Shown: positions 1 through 6,035, numbered from the stretch's first letter. The stretch: 6,035 bases of DNA from an uncultured Alistipes sp. (GCA_937880705.1 CALGRZ010000081.1:1-6035); one strand, 5' to 3'. The notes: a model not told the origin generated them from the sequence alone. Numbers and translations: made by a program.

Positions 1-249
1 ACGGGTAGCGACTGGCTCAACTTGGTGGGCTTGGCACTGCTGCCGACTATCGTTTCGACCGCCACGCTCGCCATCGCAACACGCAATATTGGCGCAACAA
101 AGGCCTCGGTGCTGGGTGTCTTTGAGCCCATTACCGCCATCCTTGTCGGCACGCTGATCTTTGGTGAGCCCCTGACCTCGAATATCATTCTTGGCATAGG
201 CATCGCCATCATCGCCGTAACCTTTATGATACATGTAACAAAGCGATAG
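1..249 (+). CDS. EamA/DMT-family transporter, C-terminal part (5' end outside window)
   Basis: The reading frame is open from base 1 to the TAG at 247-249, giving 82 residues of a protein whose start lies upstream of the window. A TTG at 22 could be read as a start, but the frame continues to the window edge in the same style, so this is a truncated gene and not a 75-residue one. The fragment holds three hydrophobic helices (about residues 8-30, 36-56 and 62-79). A segment reading VFEPITAILVGTLIFGEPLT is typical of the second EamA repeat, where the penultimate helix ends in GE before the last helix. The protein ends with a short basic tail (HVTKR). EamA proteins are inner-membrane permeases of the drug/metabolite transporter superfamily, exporting amino acids, metabolites or drugs; the substrate cannot be told from this end. 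It converges on the AraC-type gene. Confidence 0.85.
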   Translation, partial: TGSDWLNLVGLALLPTIVSTATLAIATRNIGATKASVLGVFEPITAILVGTLIFGEPLTSNIILGIGIAIIAVTFMIHVTKR

Positions 250-263
250 GCCTCTGCGAGGCC
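249..263 (+). terminator. Short hairpin overlapping the permease stop codon, possible terminator
   Basis: GGCCTC (249-254) and GAGGCC (258-263) form a perfect 6-bp stem with a 3-base loop. The stem starts on the last base of the permease TAG. No T-run follows, so an intrinsic terminator is only a guess. It may act together with the larger stem-loop about 16 bases downstream. Confidence 0.35.
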
Positions 264-278
264 GTACACACCCTCAAT

Positions 279-318
279 GAGAGTCGCGACCCCCTTTACA
301 AAGAGAGTCGCGACTCTT
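279..318. terminator. Large stem-loop between convergent genes, likely bidirectional terminator
   Basis: AGAGTCGCGAC at 280-290 pairs perfectly with GTCGCGACTCT at 307-317, an 11-bp stem extendable by a G-T pair at 279/318. Inside it, after a 3x3 internal loop, CTT (294-296) can pair with AAG (301-303), capping the structure with a 4-base loop. The element lies 30 bases past the permease stop and 31 bases past the stop of the minus-strand regulator, where two converging transcripts need to end. Neither side has a strong T-tract: the plus strand continues TTCAATT and the minus strand CATTGAG. The function is therefore inferred from position and symmetry. The right arm is itself a 14-bp palindrome (304-317, AGAGTCGCGACTCT), so alternative folds exist. 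Confidence 0.55.
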
Positions 319-348
319 CAATTCTGCACTCTTGTCCGTTATCTTCGC

Positions 349-1392
349 CTACTCGCTGTGCCCCATGCGGTGTCGATACTCGGCAAACGAACACCCCATC
401 GACTTTGAGAATACTCGCCTAAATGTCGACAAAGAGTTGAAGCCGCTCGACTCGGCAATCTCGATCATTGTGGCCGTCGACGAGGGGTCGCGCATCTGCT
501 CCAAGGCGGCCTGCAAGCGGAAATTGTTGATATAGTCGTAGAACGTGGTGTTAAGCGTATTATTCAGATAGTTAGATAGATATGTGCGGTTGGTGCCCAC
601 CTGCATGGCGAGTCCCGAGAGCGTTAGGTGGGGGTTCATCCACACTCGCTCCTTGACCAGCAGCTGCTCCAAACGCTCGGCAAGGTCGGTGCCCGAGAAG
701 ACATCGGCACCACTCTTCGGGGCGGGCTGAACGGGCGGTATATTAGGAGCCTTCTGCCTGTCGGCGTAGTGCAGTGTGACGATCCAGATGCACATCAACA
801 GCAGGTAGTACAGGCTATCCATGATCCACGACGAGAAGTAGCACGAGATGACCCATACAAGCAGGCAGAGTATGAGCAGGAGCACCACGCCATTGAGCCA
901 GCCCACATGGATATACTCGATGTTGGAGTAGTTCTCGCTCAACATGCGGTTGTAGCGTTGCACAGCGTAGAATACATAGATGGCAAGCAGCAAGCTGTAA
1001 CATGCCAAAAATATAAACGCTGCATCGATAATCCATGGAAGAGGCACTATGGCATAGCTAACCACGAAGATCAGAAAGGGCAGTGAGAGCAACAGCGCAC
1101 GTCGCCACCTGAACCACCCCGGGTTGAGCAGCTCGAAGAGAAAACAGCCGCAGGCCGATGCTGCGGTCATGTCGATGATGATCAGAAGATTGGAGACATA
1201 GTTGTAGCGTATGATATCTTCGGGGTAGAAGACCAGATCCTTAAGGATGAGCAGAGCCCAATAGAGCAGAATAACACCGCACAGATGCTCAAGGCGCGTA
1301 GCACCCTGACGTTTGAAGCGGCGCAGTCCTGCCATAATAAAGTAGGCTGTTACCAGACCGTGGATAAAGTAGAATAGACGCTCACATATCAT
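349..1392 (-). CDS. Membrane-bound AraC-family transcriptional regulator (seven-helix N-terminal domain)
   Basis: This 347-residue protein starts with ATG at 1392 and ends with TAG at 349-351. The N-terminal 210 residues are strongly hydrophobic, with about seven membrane segments (roughly 7-23, 36-51, 65-88, 97-115, 120-143, 163-184 and 188-208). A polar Pro-rich linker follows (about 211-230), then a C-terminal AraC/XylS DNA-binding domain (about 237-343). Its two helix-turn-helix units are visible: LTLSGLAMQVGTNRTYLSNY (257-276), and a second unit with EIAESSGFNSLSTFRRVFSK (311-330), the classic GF-n-S-xx-F-R-FSK signature. The stretch ENYSNIEYIHVGWL (153-166) resembles the conserved loop before helix 6 in Bacteroidetes 7TM-AraC proteins. 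It probably senses a signal in or across the inner membrane and binds DNA while tethered. It lies 121 bases after the symporter, in the same direction, and likely controls that operon (inference). The ligand is unknown. Confidence 0.9.
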   Translation of the reverse strand: MICERLFYFIHGLVTAYFIMAGLRRFKRQGATRLEHLCGVILLYWALLILKDLVFYPEDIIRYNYVSNLLIIIDMTAASACGCFLFELLNPGWFRWRRALLLSLPFLIFVVSYAIVPLPWIIDAAFIFLACYSLLLAIYVFYAVQRYNRMLSENYSNIEYIHVGWLNGVVLLLILCLLVWVISCYFSSWIMDSLYYLLLMCIWIVTLHYADRQKAPNIPPVQPAPKSGADVFSGTDLAERLEQLLVKERVWMNPHLTLSGLAMQVGTNRTYLSNYLNNTLNTTFYDYINNFRLQAALEQMRDPSSTATMIEIAESSGFNSLSTFRRVFSKSMGCSFAEYRHRMGHSE

Positions 1393-1451
1393 CGCTCAAC
1401 AGGTTTTTTATTATGAGGTAAAGGTATACGAATTTTGAACACAGAGCCTAC

Positions 1452-1484
1452 CAAAACGTAAAAAGCAACTACCAATGGGTACAA
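1452..1484 (-). promoter_or_regulatory. Possible Bacteroidetes-type promoter for the AraC-type regulator
   Basis: In the 121-base gap between the symporter and regulator, the minus strand reads TTG (1482-1484), a 21-base spacer, then TACGTTTTG (1452-1460). This is close to the Bacteroidetes -33 TTTG / -7 TAnnTTTG pattern, but with one extra base in the -7 box or TTTT in place of TTTG. A second, closer candidate is TACCTTTA at 1419-1426, with no good -33 partner. Either would give the regulator its own expression apart from readthrough of the operon. No Shine-Dalgarno is visible before the ATG at 1392; the leader is AT-rich (ATAATAAAAAACC). Confidence 0.3.
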
Positions 1485-1513
1485 TGAGCCCTGCAATAGC
1501 GTGTTACACACGT

Positions 1514-2989
1514 CTAATGCGCACACCTCTTCGAGCATACCCAGAGGCACAGCATGGTGAGAGCTGCGTTGAGTATAAGTAGTTCATAACTAAACTGATA
1601 GCCTCCGAACCACTGCTCCGAGTTCTCGGCTACGACATAGCAGACGATGGGGCAGAGAAGAGCTATGACGGGTATTGCACCACTACGCACGCTACGTCTG
1701 CACAGCAGGCCGAAGGCAAAGAGGCCGAGCAGGGGGCCATAGGTGTAGCCGGCCATGGTGAAGATCAGGTTGATAACACCCGACGAGCTCCATCGACCAA
1801 AGGCTACGATGACAAGTGTCATCACAACGGCTATAAGCAGGTGGGTGCGTCGTCGTAGTCGCTCGAAGGCGGCCTCACCCTCGTCGGTATGCACATCGTA
1901 GTGGCGTTGTGCATGCAGGATATCGAGCGTGAATGATACGGTGAGGGCCGTGAGTGCCGAGCCTGCCGATGAGTATGTCGAGGCGACAAGGCCGAGCAGG
2001 AACATTACGCCAACCACCACGGGCAGACCACACTCAATGGCGACATAGCCGAAGAGCTCATCGCCATGGGTAACCTCGAGGCCTCGGCTCTCCACGAAGG
2101 TGTATAGCAGGGCACCGAGGCCGAGGAAGAGGGTGATGACGGCTATCTGCACGAAGATCGAGCTGATCATGCTTCGCTGTGCATCGCGCATCGTCTGGCA
2201 CGACAGCGAGGTCTGCATCATATCCTGATCGAGGCCCGTCATGGCAACCACCAGGAAGATGCCCGCCAGAAACTGCTTCCAGAAGTATCGTCGGTCGAGT
2301 GGATCGTCAAGGTAGAGCACCTGCGAGTAGTCGCTGTGAGCGATAGTGCTCACAGCCTCGCCTACACCCATGTCGAGGGCCGATATGACGTAGACGATGC
2401 AGGTCACGATGCTGCCGACCATAAGCACGGTCTTGAGTGTCTCGACCCACACCACCGAGCGCACGCCGCCACGACGTGTATAGAGCCATACGAGCGACAT
2501 CATCACCAGGGCGTTGACCCAGAGGGGCGTGTCGTATCTGTCGTAGAGCAGCCCTTGCAGCACCATGCAGATGACATAGGCGCGCAGCGAGGCCGAGAGT
2601 ATCTTCGAGATGAAGAAGAGCCATGCTCCGGTGCGGTGTGCCGTGATGCCAAAGCGACGGTCGAGGTACTCATACAGCGACACCACCCCAAGGCGGTAGT
2701 AGAGCGGTATGAGCACATAGGCGATGATGATGTATCCCACGAGGAAGCCGAGGCATGTCTGAAGGTAGGAGAAGCCGTCGTTGAGTACCGTGCCGGGCAC
2801 CGAGATGTAGGTTACGCCCGACATTGCAGCACCCACCATGGCTATGGCCGCCACAACGCGGTGTGTGCTGCGACCACCGGTGAGAAAGGTCTCCACACGG
2901 CTCTTCATGCCGCGTGTGGAGCGGTGCGCCACCAGGAAGAGTAGCGCAACGTATGCCACAAGCGTGTTTATGATAACCGACGTCGACAT
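1514..2989 (-). CDS. Sodium:solute symporter (SSS family, SLC5-like)
   Basis: A 491-residue integral inner-membrane protein of usual SSS length, with about 13 hydrophobic segments in the LeuT-type fold. Early on, GAAMSGVTYISVPG (53-66) matches the unwound first core helix that lines the Na+ site. GLDQDMMQ (252-259) is a segment I recall from Bacteroidetes members. GLVASTYSSAGSALTALT (333-350) matches the later core helix whose paired Ser/Thr residues bind Na+ in vSGLT. These proteins import sugars, sialic acid, amino acids or vitamins with Na+. The substrate cannot be read directly, but the upstream glycosidase points to a sugar or glycoside (inference). ATG at 2989 follows the GH5 stop by 9 bases, indicating co-transcription and possibly translational coupling. 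No Shine-Dalgarno is seen (GCATCGTTGA precedes ATG). The stop is TAG at 1514-1516. The protein ends with a cysteine-containing tail (CSKRCAH). Confidence 0.92.
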   Translation of the reverse strand: MSTSVIINTLVAYVALLFLVAHRSTRGMKSRVETFLTGGRSTHRVVAAIAMVGAAMSGVTYISVPGTVLNDGFSYLQTCLGFLVGYIIIAYVLIPLYYRLGVVSLYEYLDRRFGITAHRTGAWLFFISKILSASLRAYVICMVLQGLLYDRYDTPLWVNALVMMSLVWLYTRRGGVRSVVWVETLKTVLMVGSIVTCIVYVISALDMGVGEAVSTIAHSDYSQVLYLDDPLDRRYFWKQFLAGIFLVVAMTGLDQDMMQTSLSCQTMRDAQRSMISSIFVQIAVITLFLGLGALLYTFVESRGLEVTHGDELFGYVAIECGLPVVVGVMFLLGLVASTYSSAGSALTALTVSFTLDILHAQRHYDVHTDEGEAAFERLRRRTHLLIAVVMTLVIVAFGRWSSSGVINLIFTMAGYTYGPLLGLFAFGLLCRRSVRSGAIPVIALLCPIVCYVVAENSEQWFGGYQFSYELLILNAALTMLCLWVCSKRCAH

Positions 2990-2998
2990 TCAACGATG

Positions 2999-4252
2999 CT
3001 ATTCGGCGTTGAGACCCAGAGCACGGATATACTCCTTGTCTATGGTGCAGTGCTCGAACTTAACCGCCTCGACAAGCTCGTCGAGGGCCCTCTTCAGGGT
3101 CGTCATGCCCGCCTTGTCGCGCGCTTCGCGGATACTCTGATAGTTGGTGCGGTCGCTCTCGGCAAAGTCGATGACGGCCTGCCAGTCGGCGGGGGCCTCG
3201 AAGCCTACCCACGACGAGGTGCCTATCTTCTTGTAGGGCCAGAAGGTGTAGCCGATGTTATTCTCCTCCATGGTGCGGCAGAACGCGGCCATCCACTCAT
3301 AGGTGTTGTGGCCTATCTCGCCCATATACATCGGGCGGTTGACCCTGTCGCGGAACTCTATGAAGGAGCGTATGGCGTTGCTGTCGGTGCCTCCGCCATA
3401 GCGGTGGCAGGTGTACATCACCTGCTCGTCGAAGTTGCACCCCTCGAGAGGCTCGAAGTTACCATTCCACTGTGCACCACCCAGCATGACGATATGGTAG
3501 GGGTCTACCTCGCGGATGGCATCAAAGCCCATTCGATATACCCCCTTGAGCTTGGCGTTGAGCCTCTCGACATCCTCGCCAAAGTAGGGTGCTATGGGCT
3601 CGTTGAGCAGGTCGTAGCCCAACACCGTGGGCTCGTTGCGATAGCGGTCGGCAATACGTCGCCAGATGTCGCAGTAGAGCCGCTGGCTCGCCTCGCACTC
3701 CATCAGCCAGGGGTAACCATACGAGTCGTCGATATTGTCGCCGGTCTGTCCTCCCGGGGCATCGTGCATGTCGAGGATGACATAGAGGCCATGGCTCTTG
3801 CACCAGCCTATAACCTTGTCCATCAGCTCGAAGCCGTTGCCATTGGCGGTAAGACCCATGTAGTCCTCGTCGGTGAAGAGCTTGTAGTGGAAGGGTAGGC
3901 GCAATGTGTTGGCACCCGTCGAGGCGATAAAGGCGATGTCGGCCTCGGTGATGTAGTTCTGCTGGAAGTTGCGCCAGAAGCTATCCGCAGCCGCAGGGCC
4001 TACAGCCTCGCGCAGCATCTCGTCGATGAAGTGTGCCGAGTTGACCTTGCGGAAGCCGAACATGTAGCCCTCGGGGTTGATCCAGTTGCCGAGGTTGGTG
4101 CCACGGATAAAGAGCCTCTCGCCCGAAGGCTCCACGAGGTTGACGCCGTCGACATGCACAAAGTCCGTTATGGTGAGCGTGGGCTCGGGCCTCTGCTCGG
4201 TGCACGATGCCACCATAAGCATCGTCGCAATCATGGTAAGTAGTCGTCTCAT
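2999..4252 (-). CDS. GH5-family glycoside hydrolase, lipoprotein
   Basis: 417 residues from ATG 4252 to TAG 2999-3001. This start gives a clean lipoprotein signal: MRRLLT, a hydrophobic core, then the lipobox VASC with the acylated Cys at residue 17. An in-frame TTG at 4279, overlapping the upstream stop, would add nine residues ahead of the basic N-region and is less likely. The rest is a clan-A (beta/alpha)8 barrel: RGTNLGNWINPEGY (about 50-63), TLRLPF with the conserved Arg (118), ILDMHDAPGGQTG (159-171), LLNEP with the acid/base Glu 218, YTCHRYG with the conserved His (283), MGEIG with the nucleophile Glu 312, and TFWPYK (336-341) with the conserved Trp. All key residues are present, so it should be active. 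The RGTNLGNW and HDAPGGQ segments recall exo-beta-1,3-glucanase-like GH5 members, but the subfamily and substrate (beta-glucan, beta-mannan or a glycoside) are not certain. It should be anchored at the envelope and feed the symporter encoded 9 bases downstream. Confidence 0.92.
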   Translation of the reverse strand: MRRLLTMIATMLMVASCTEQRPEPTLTITDFVHVDGVNLVEPSGERLFIRGTNLGNWINPEGYMFGFRKVNSAHFIDEMLREAVGPAAADSFWRNFQQNYITEADIAFIASTGANTLRLPFHYKLFTDEDYMGLTANGNGFELMDKVIGWCKSHGLYVILDMHDAPGGQTGDNIDDSYGYPWLMECEASQRLYCDIWRRIADRYRNEPTVLGYDLLNEPIAPYFGEDVERLNAKLKGVYRMGFDAIREVDPYHIVMLGGAQWNGNFEPLEGCNFDEQVMYTCHRYGGGTDSNAIRSFIEFRDRVNRPMYMGEIGHNTYEWMAAFCRTMEENNIGYTFWPYKKIGTSSWVGFEAPADWQAVIDFAESDRTNYQSIREARDKAGMTTLKRALDELVEAVKFEHCTIDKEYIRALGLNAE

Positions 4253-4275
4253 AGTCAGCAAGATGTTAGCGTTTA

Positions 4276-5841
4276 TCAATATTTGTGAGCTATGCAGTAG
4301 CGTGCCACGGCATCGGCTACGCGCTCACCATCCAGAGCTGCCGAGATGATGCCTCCGGCATAGCCGGCACCCTCACCCGCAGGGAAGAGACCCTCCACCT
4401 CGATGTGCATCAATGTCTCGCTGTCGCGCGGTATGCGCACAGGTGTCGACGTGCGCGACTCGACACCCACGACGATGGCCTCGTCGGTCACGAAGCCCCT
4501 CATCTTACGACCAAAGGTGGCTATGCCGCTGCGCAGACGCTGGCTGATGTTCTGGGGCATCCACTGATCCAGTCGCGAGGGTGCTATGCCCGGGATGTAG
4601 GAGGTGCGGGGTAGTGTGTTCGAGGCACGGCCGGCAACAAAGTCCGAGACGCGCTGTGCCGGTGCCACCTGGCGCATGTCGCTGTTCTCGCGCGCCAGCT
4701 CCTCGAAGAGCTGCTGGTAGCGCAGACCTGCCAGCTCGCCATACCTCTCGCGCAGGTGGGCGAAGTCCTCAAGACGTATCTCGGTGACGAGGCCCGAGTT
4801 GGCGAAGGCCGAGTTACGGCCACTCGGCGACATGCCGTTGACCACCGTCTGGTCGGCACCCGTCATGGCGGGTACTATGAAGCCACCGGGACACATGCAG
4901 AAGGAGTATACGCCACGCCCGGCCTCCTGACTTACAAGCGAGTAGCTCGCTGCAGGGAGCCACTCGCCGCGCTCGTCACGGTGATACTGTATGCTGTCAA
5001 TGAGTCGCTGCGGATGCTCTATGCGCACGCCCATGGCAAAGGGCTTGGCCTCGACGGCGATGCCCGACGAGTAGAGCAGCTCGTAGATGTCGCGTGCCGA
5101 GTGTCCTGTTGCCAGCACCACGGCAGCACCCTCGATAAGGTCGTTGCCAACCCTCACGCCGGTGATGCGACCGCCCTTGAGCTCGAAGCCCGAGACCTTG
5201 CTCTCGAAGAGCACACGGCCGCCATGCTCGGTGATGGTGCGACAGATGTTCGAGATGATGCGCGGTAGCTTGTCGGTACCTATGTGGGGGTGTGCCTCGT
5301 AGAGTATGGCGGGGTTGGCACCATGCCATACCAGCGTCTGCAACGCCTTGTTGTAGTCGCCACGTTTCTTGCTGCGTGTGAAGAGCTTACCATCCGAGAA
5401 TGTGCCTGCGCCACCCTCGCCGAAGGCGTAGTTTGAGTCGGGGTCTATGCGCCCGCCACGATTTATCTGCGCTATATCCTGCTTGCGGGGCAGTACCGCC
5501 TTGCCGCGCTCCAGAAGTATGGGCTTATAGCCCAGCTCGATAAGACGTAGCGAGGCGAAGAGGCCTGCCGGTCCCGAGCCCACGACGATGACCTCGGTGG
5601 CGTTCTCCACCACGGGGTAGTCGAAGTGCAGCGGTGCGGGCTGCGGCTCCTGATCCACATATACTTCGAGTGTAAGGTTGACCTTGGGCATACGCTGTCG
5701 TGCATCAATAGAACGCTTGACCACACGCGCCAGAGCTATATCGCTCTGACGTATGCCCATACGTTGTGCAACCTGTGCTATATAGAACTTCTCGTCGGCT
5801 GCCTGTTTGGGCGACAGCTGTAATGTAATGGTCTTCGGCAT
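4276..5841 (-). CDS. FAD-dependent dehydrogenase (COG2509-like, NAD(P)/FAD oxidoreductase)
   Basis: 521 residues from ATG 5841 to TGA 4276-4278. The frame stays open to an ATG at 5952, but the extra 37 residues would run through the AT-rich promoter region and are low-complexity, whereas MPKTITLQLSPKQ is a good N-terminus just after a -7 box. A small N-terminal domain (1-75) carries VVKRSIDARQR (40-50), typical of this family. The Rossmann dinucleotide-binding motif follows as VIVVGSGPAGLFA (84-96), with Glu 111 in LLERG for the FAD ribose. GEGGAGTFSDGKL (141-153) and LATGHSARD (243-251) are family blocks, and the C-terminal FAD motif is LFPAGEGAGYAGGI (485-498). Members are cytoplasmic flavoproteins of unknown substrate, widespread as single genes. 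There is no signal peptide. It is first in the minus-strand cluster, with 23 bases to the GH5 start. That spacing suggests a shared transcript; a functional link to glycan use is not shown. Confidence 0.92.
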   Translation of the reverse strand: MPKTITLQLSPKQAADEKFYIAQVAQRMGIRQSDIALARVVKRSIDARQRMPKVNLTLEVYVDQEPQPAPLHFDYPVVENATEVIVVGSGPAGLFASLRLIELGYKPILLERGKAVLPRKQDIAQINRGGRIDPDSNYAFGEGGAGTFSDGKLFTRSKKRGDYNKALQTLVWHGANPAILYEAHPHIGTDKLPRIISNICRTITEHGGRVLFESKVSGFELKGGRITGVRVGNDLIEGAAVVLATGHSARDIYELLYSSGIAVEAKPFAMGVRIEHPQRLIDSIQYHRDERGEWLPAASYSLVSQEAGRGVYSFCMCPGGFIVPAMTGADQTVVNGMSPSGRNSAFANSGLVTEIRLEDFAHLRERYGELAGLRYQQLFEELARENSDMRQVAPAQRVSDFVAGRASNTLPRTSYIPGIAPSRLDQWMPQNISQRLRSGIATFGRKMRGFVTDEAIVVGVESRTSTPVRIPRDSETLMHIEVEGLFPAGEGAGYAGGIISAALDGERVADAVARYCIAHKY

Positions 5842-5867
5842 AAAGACAAATGTATGGTTAACATCCA

Positions 5868-5875
5868 CAAAAGTA
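5868..5875 (-). promoter_or_regulatory. -7 promoter box for the minus-strand operon
   Basis: The minus strand reads TACTTTTG here, an exact match to the Bacteroidetes -7 consensus TAnnTTTG, 26 bases before the dehydrogenase ATG at 5841. This would place the transcript start roughly 20 bases before the ATG, giving a short leader. I see no clear TTTG at the -33 position; that region is an A/T-rich run (5876-5898). The leader (CATACATTTGTCTTT) is A/T-rich with no Shine-Dalgarno, as usual in this phylum. It would drive the dehydrogenase, GH5 and symporter genes. Confidence 0.6.
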
Positions 5876-5914
5876 CGAAAAATTAAATAATTATTCTCCT
5901 TTATGGTGGATATT

Positions 5915-5930
5915 GTAAAAAGTTTTTTAC
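5915..5930. repeat. 16-bp A/T-rich inverted repeat overlapping the tRNA promoter
   Basis: GTAAAAA (5915-5921) and TTTTTAC (5924-5930) are perfect inverted arms around GT. The right arm includes the first three bases of the tRNA -7 box. It could be an operator-like site or simply a consequence of A/T-rich promoter sequence. Confidence 0.4.
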
Positions 5931-5935
5931 CTTTG
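5928..5935 (+). promoter_or_regulatory. -7 promoter box for the tRNA-Leu gene
   Basis: TACCTTTG matches TAnnTTTG exactly and lies 46 bases before the first base of the tRNA. The -33 element is weak: TTTA at 5900-5903 is a bit far, and TTG at 5913-5915 is too near. Transcription would start near 5940, leaving a leader of about 40 bases for removal by tRNA processing. Confidence 0.55.
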
Positions 5936-5981
5936 CGGTGCTTTTGGGTCACTATGCTATGGTGCTTGAGGGCATGTTATT

Positions 5982-6035
5982 GCGGATATGGTGTAATTGG
6001 TAGCCACGTCAGACTTAGGATCTGATGCCGAGAGG
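5982..6035 (+). tRNA. tRNA-Leu (anticodon UAG), 3' end outside window
   Basis: The first 54 bases of a class II tRNA are present. The 5' acceptor strand is GCGGATA (5982-5988), followed by TG. The D arm has GTG (5991-5993) pairing with CAC (6005-6007) and a loop containing TTGGTAG. The anticodon stem TCAGA/TCTGA (6009-6013 and 6021-6025) encloses the 7-base loop CTTAGGA, which puts TAG at the anticodon (6016-6018) to read CUA/CUN leucine codons. The sequence then enters what looks like the long variable arm (TGCCGAGAGG), as expected for leucine tRNAs. The variable arm, T arm and acceptor 3' strand lie beyond the window. Confidence 0.93.

Noticed and set aside
628..1086. 152-codon plus-strand frame opposite the AraC-type gene
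   Set aside because: Its composition is low-hydrophobic and His/Gln/Asp-rich, as expected from reversing membrane-helix codons; no start signals are seen.
2336..2944. 202-codon plus-strand frame opposite the symporter
   Set aside because: The translation is rich in His, Glu and Asp with no domain pattern; it is a mirror of the symporter codons.
2996..3898. 300-codon open frame on the plus strand, antisense to the GH5 gene
   Set aside because: It lies wholly opposite a gene with all GH5 catalytic motifs, its translation matches no family I recognise, and no promoter or start context supports it. Long antisense frames are expected opposite GC-biased codons.
4253..4279. TTG start at 4279 for the GH5 gene
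   Set aside because: It would place nine residues before the basic n-region of the lipoprotein signal; ATG 4252 gives a standard signal length with Cys at residue 17.
4756..5268. 170-codon plus-strand frame opposite the dehydrogenase
   Set aside because: It is fully inside a well-supported flavoprotein gene and shows no recognisable protein features.
5842..5952. 37-residue N-terminal extension of the FAD dehydrogenase from ATG 5952
   Set aside because: It would cover the exact -7 box at 5868-5875 and the A/T-rich promoter region, and its sequence does not look like a family N-terminus.

Overview
The window looks like the chromosome of a Bacteroidales bacterium. Three things suggest this. 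Intergenic promoters resemble the Bacteroidetes -7 box (TAnnTTTG) and genes lack clear Shine-Dalgarno sequences. The regulator is a seven-helix membrane domain fused to an AraC DNA-binding domain, an arrangement common in Bacteroidetes. The symporter carries a GLDQDMMQ segment that I recall from Bacteroidetes sodium:solute symporters. The GC-rich coding style would fit Alistipes/Rikenellaceae or a relative, but I cannot fix the genus from sequence alone.

Layout. Positions 1-249 (+) hold the end of an EamA/DMT-type permease. Positions 249-348 are a convergent intergenic region with two hairpins that probably end transcription from both sides. From 5841 down to 349 four genes lie head to tail on the minus strand: a FAD-dependent dehydrogenase (5841-4276), a GH5-family lipoprotein glycosidase (4252-2999), an SSS-family sodium:solute symporter (2989-1514) and a membrane-bound AraC-type regulator (1392-349). 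The first three are separated by only 23 and 9 bases and look like one transcript. The regulator follows after 121 bases and may also have its own promoter. Positions 5842-5981 are an AT-rich divergent promoter region. The window ends inside a tRNA-Leu(UAG) gene on the plus strand.

How the genes may work together (inference). The GH5 lipoprotein would cut a beta-linked glycan or oligosaccharide at the cell envelope, the symporter would import the released product with Na+, and the membrane AraC protein would sense a related ligand and control the locus. There is no SusC/SusD pair in the window, so this would be a small glycan-use module rather than a classical polysaccharide utilization locus. 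The FAD dehydrogenase is a widespread housekeeping-type protein of unknown substrate, and its link to the sugar genes is by position only. I see no mobile element, CRISPR array or clear sign of recent transfer.
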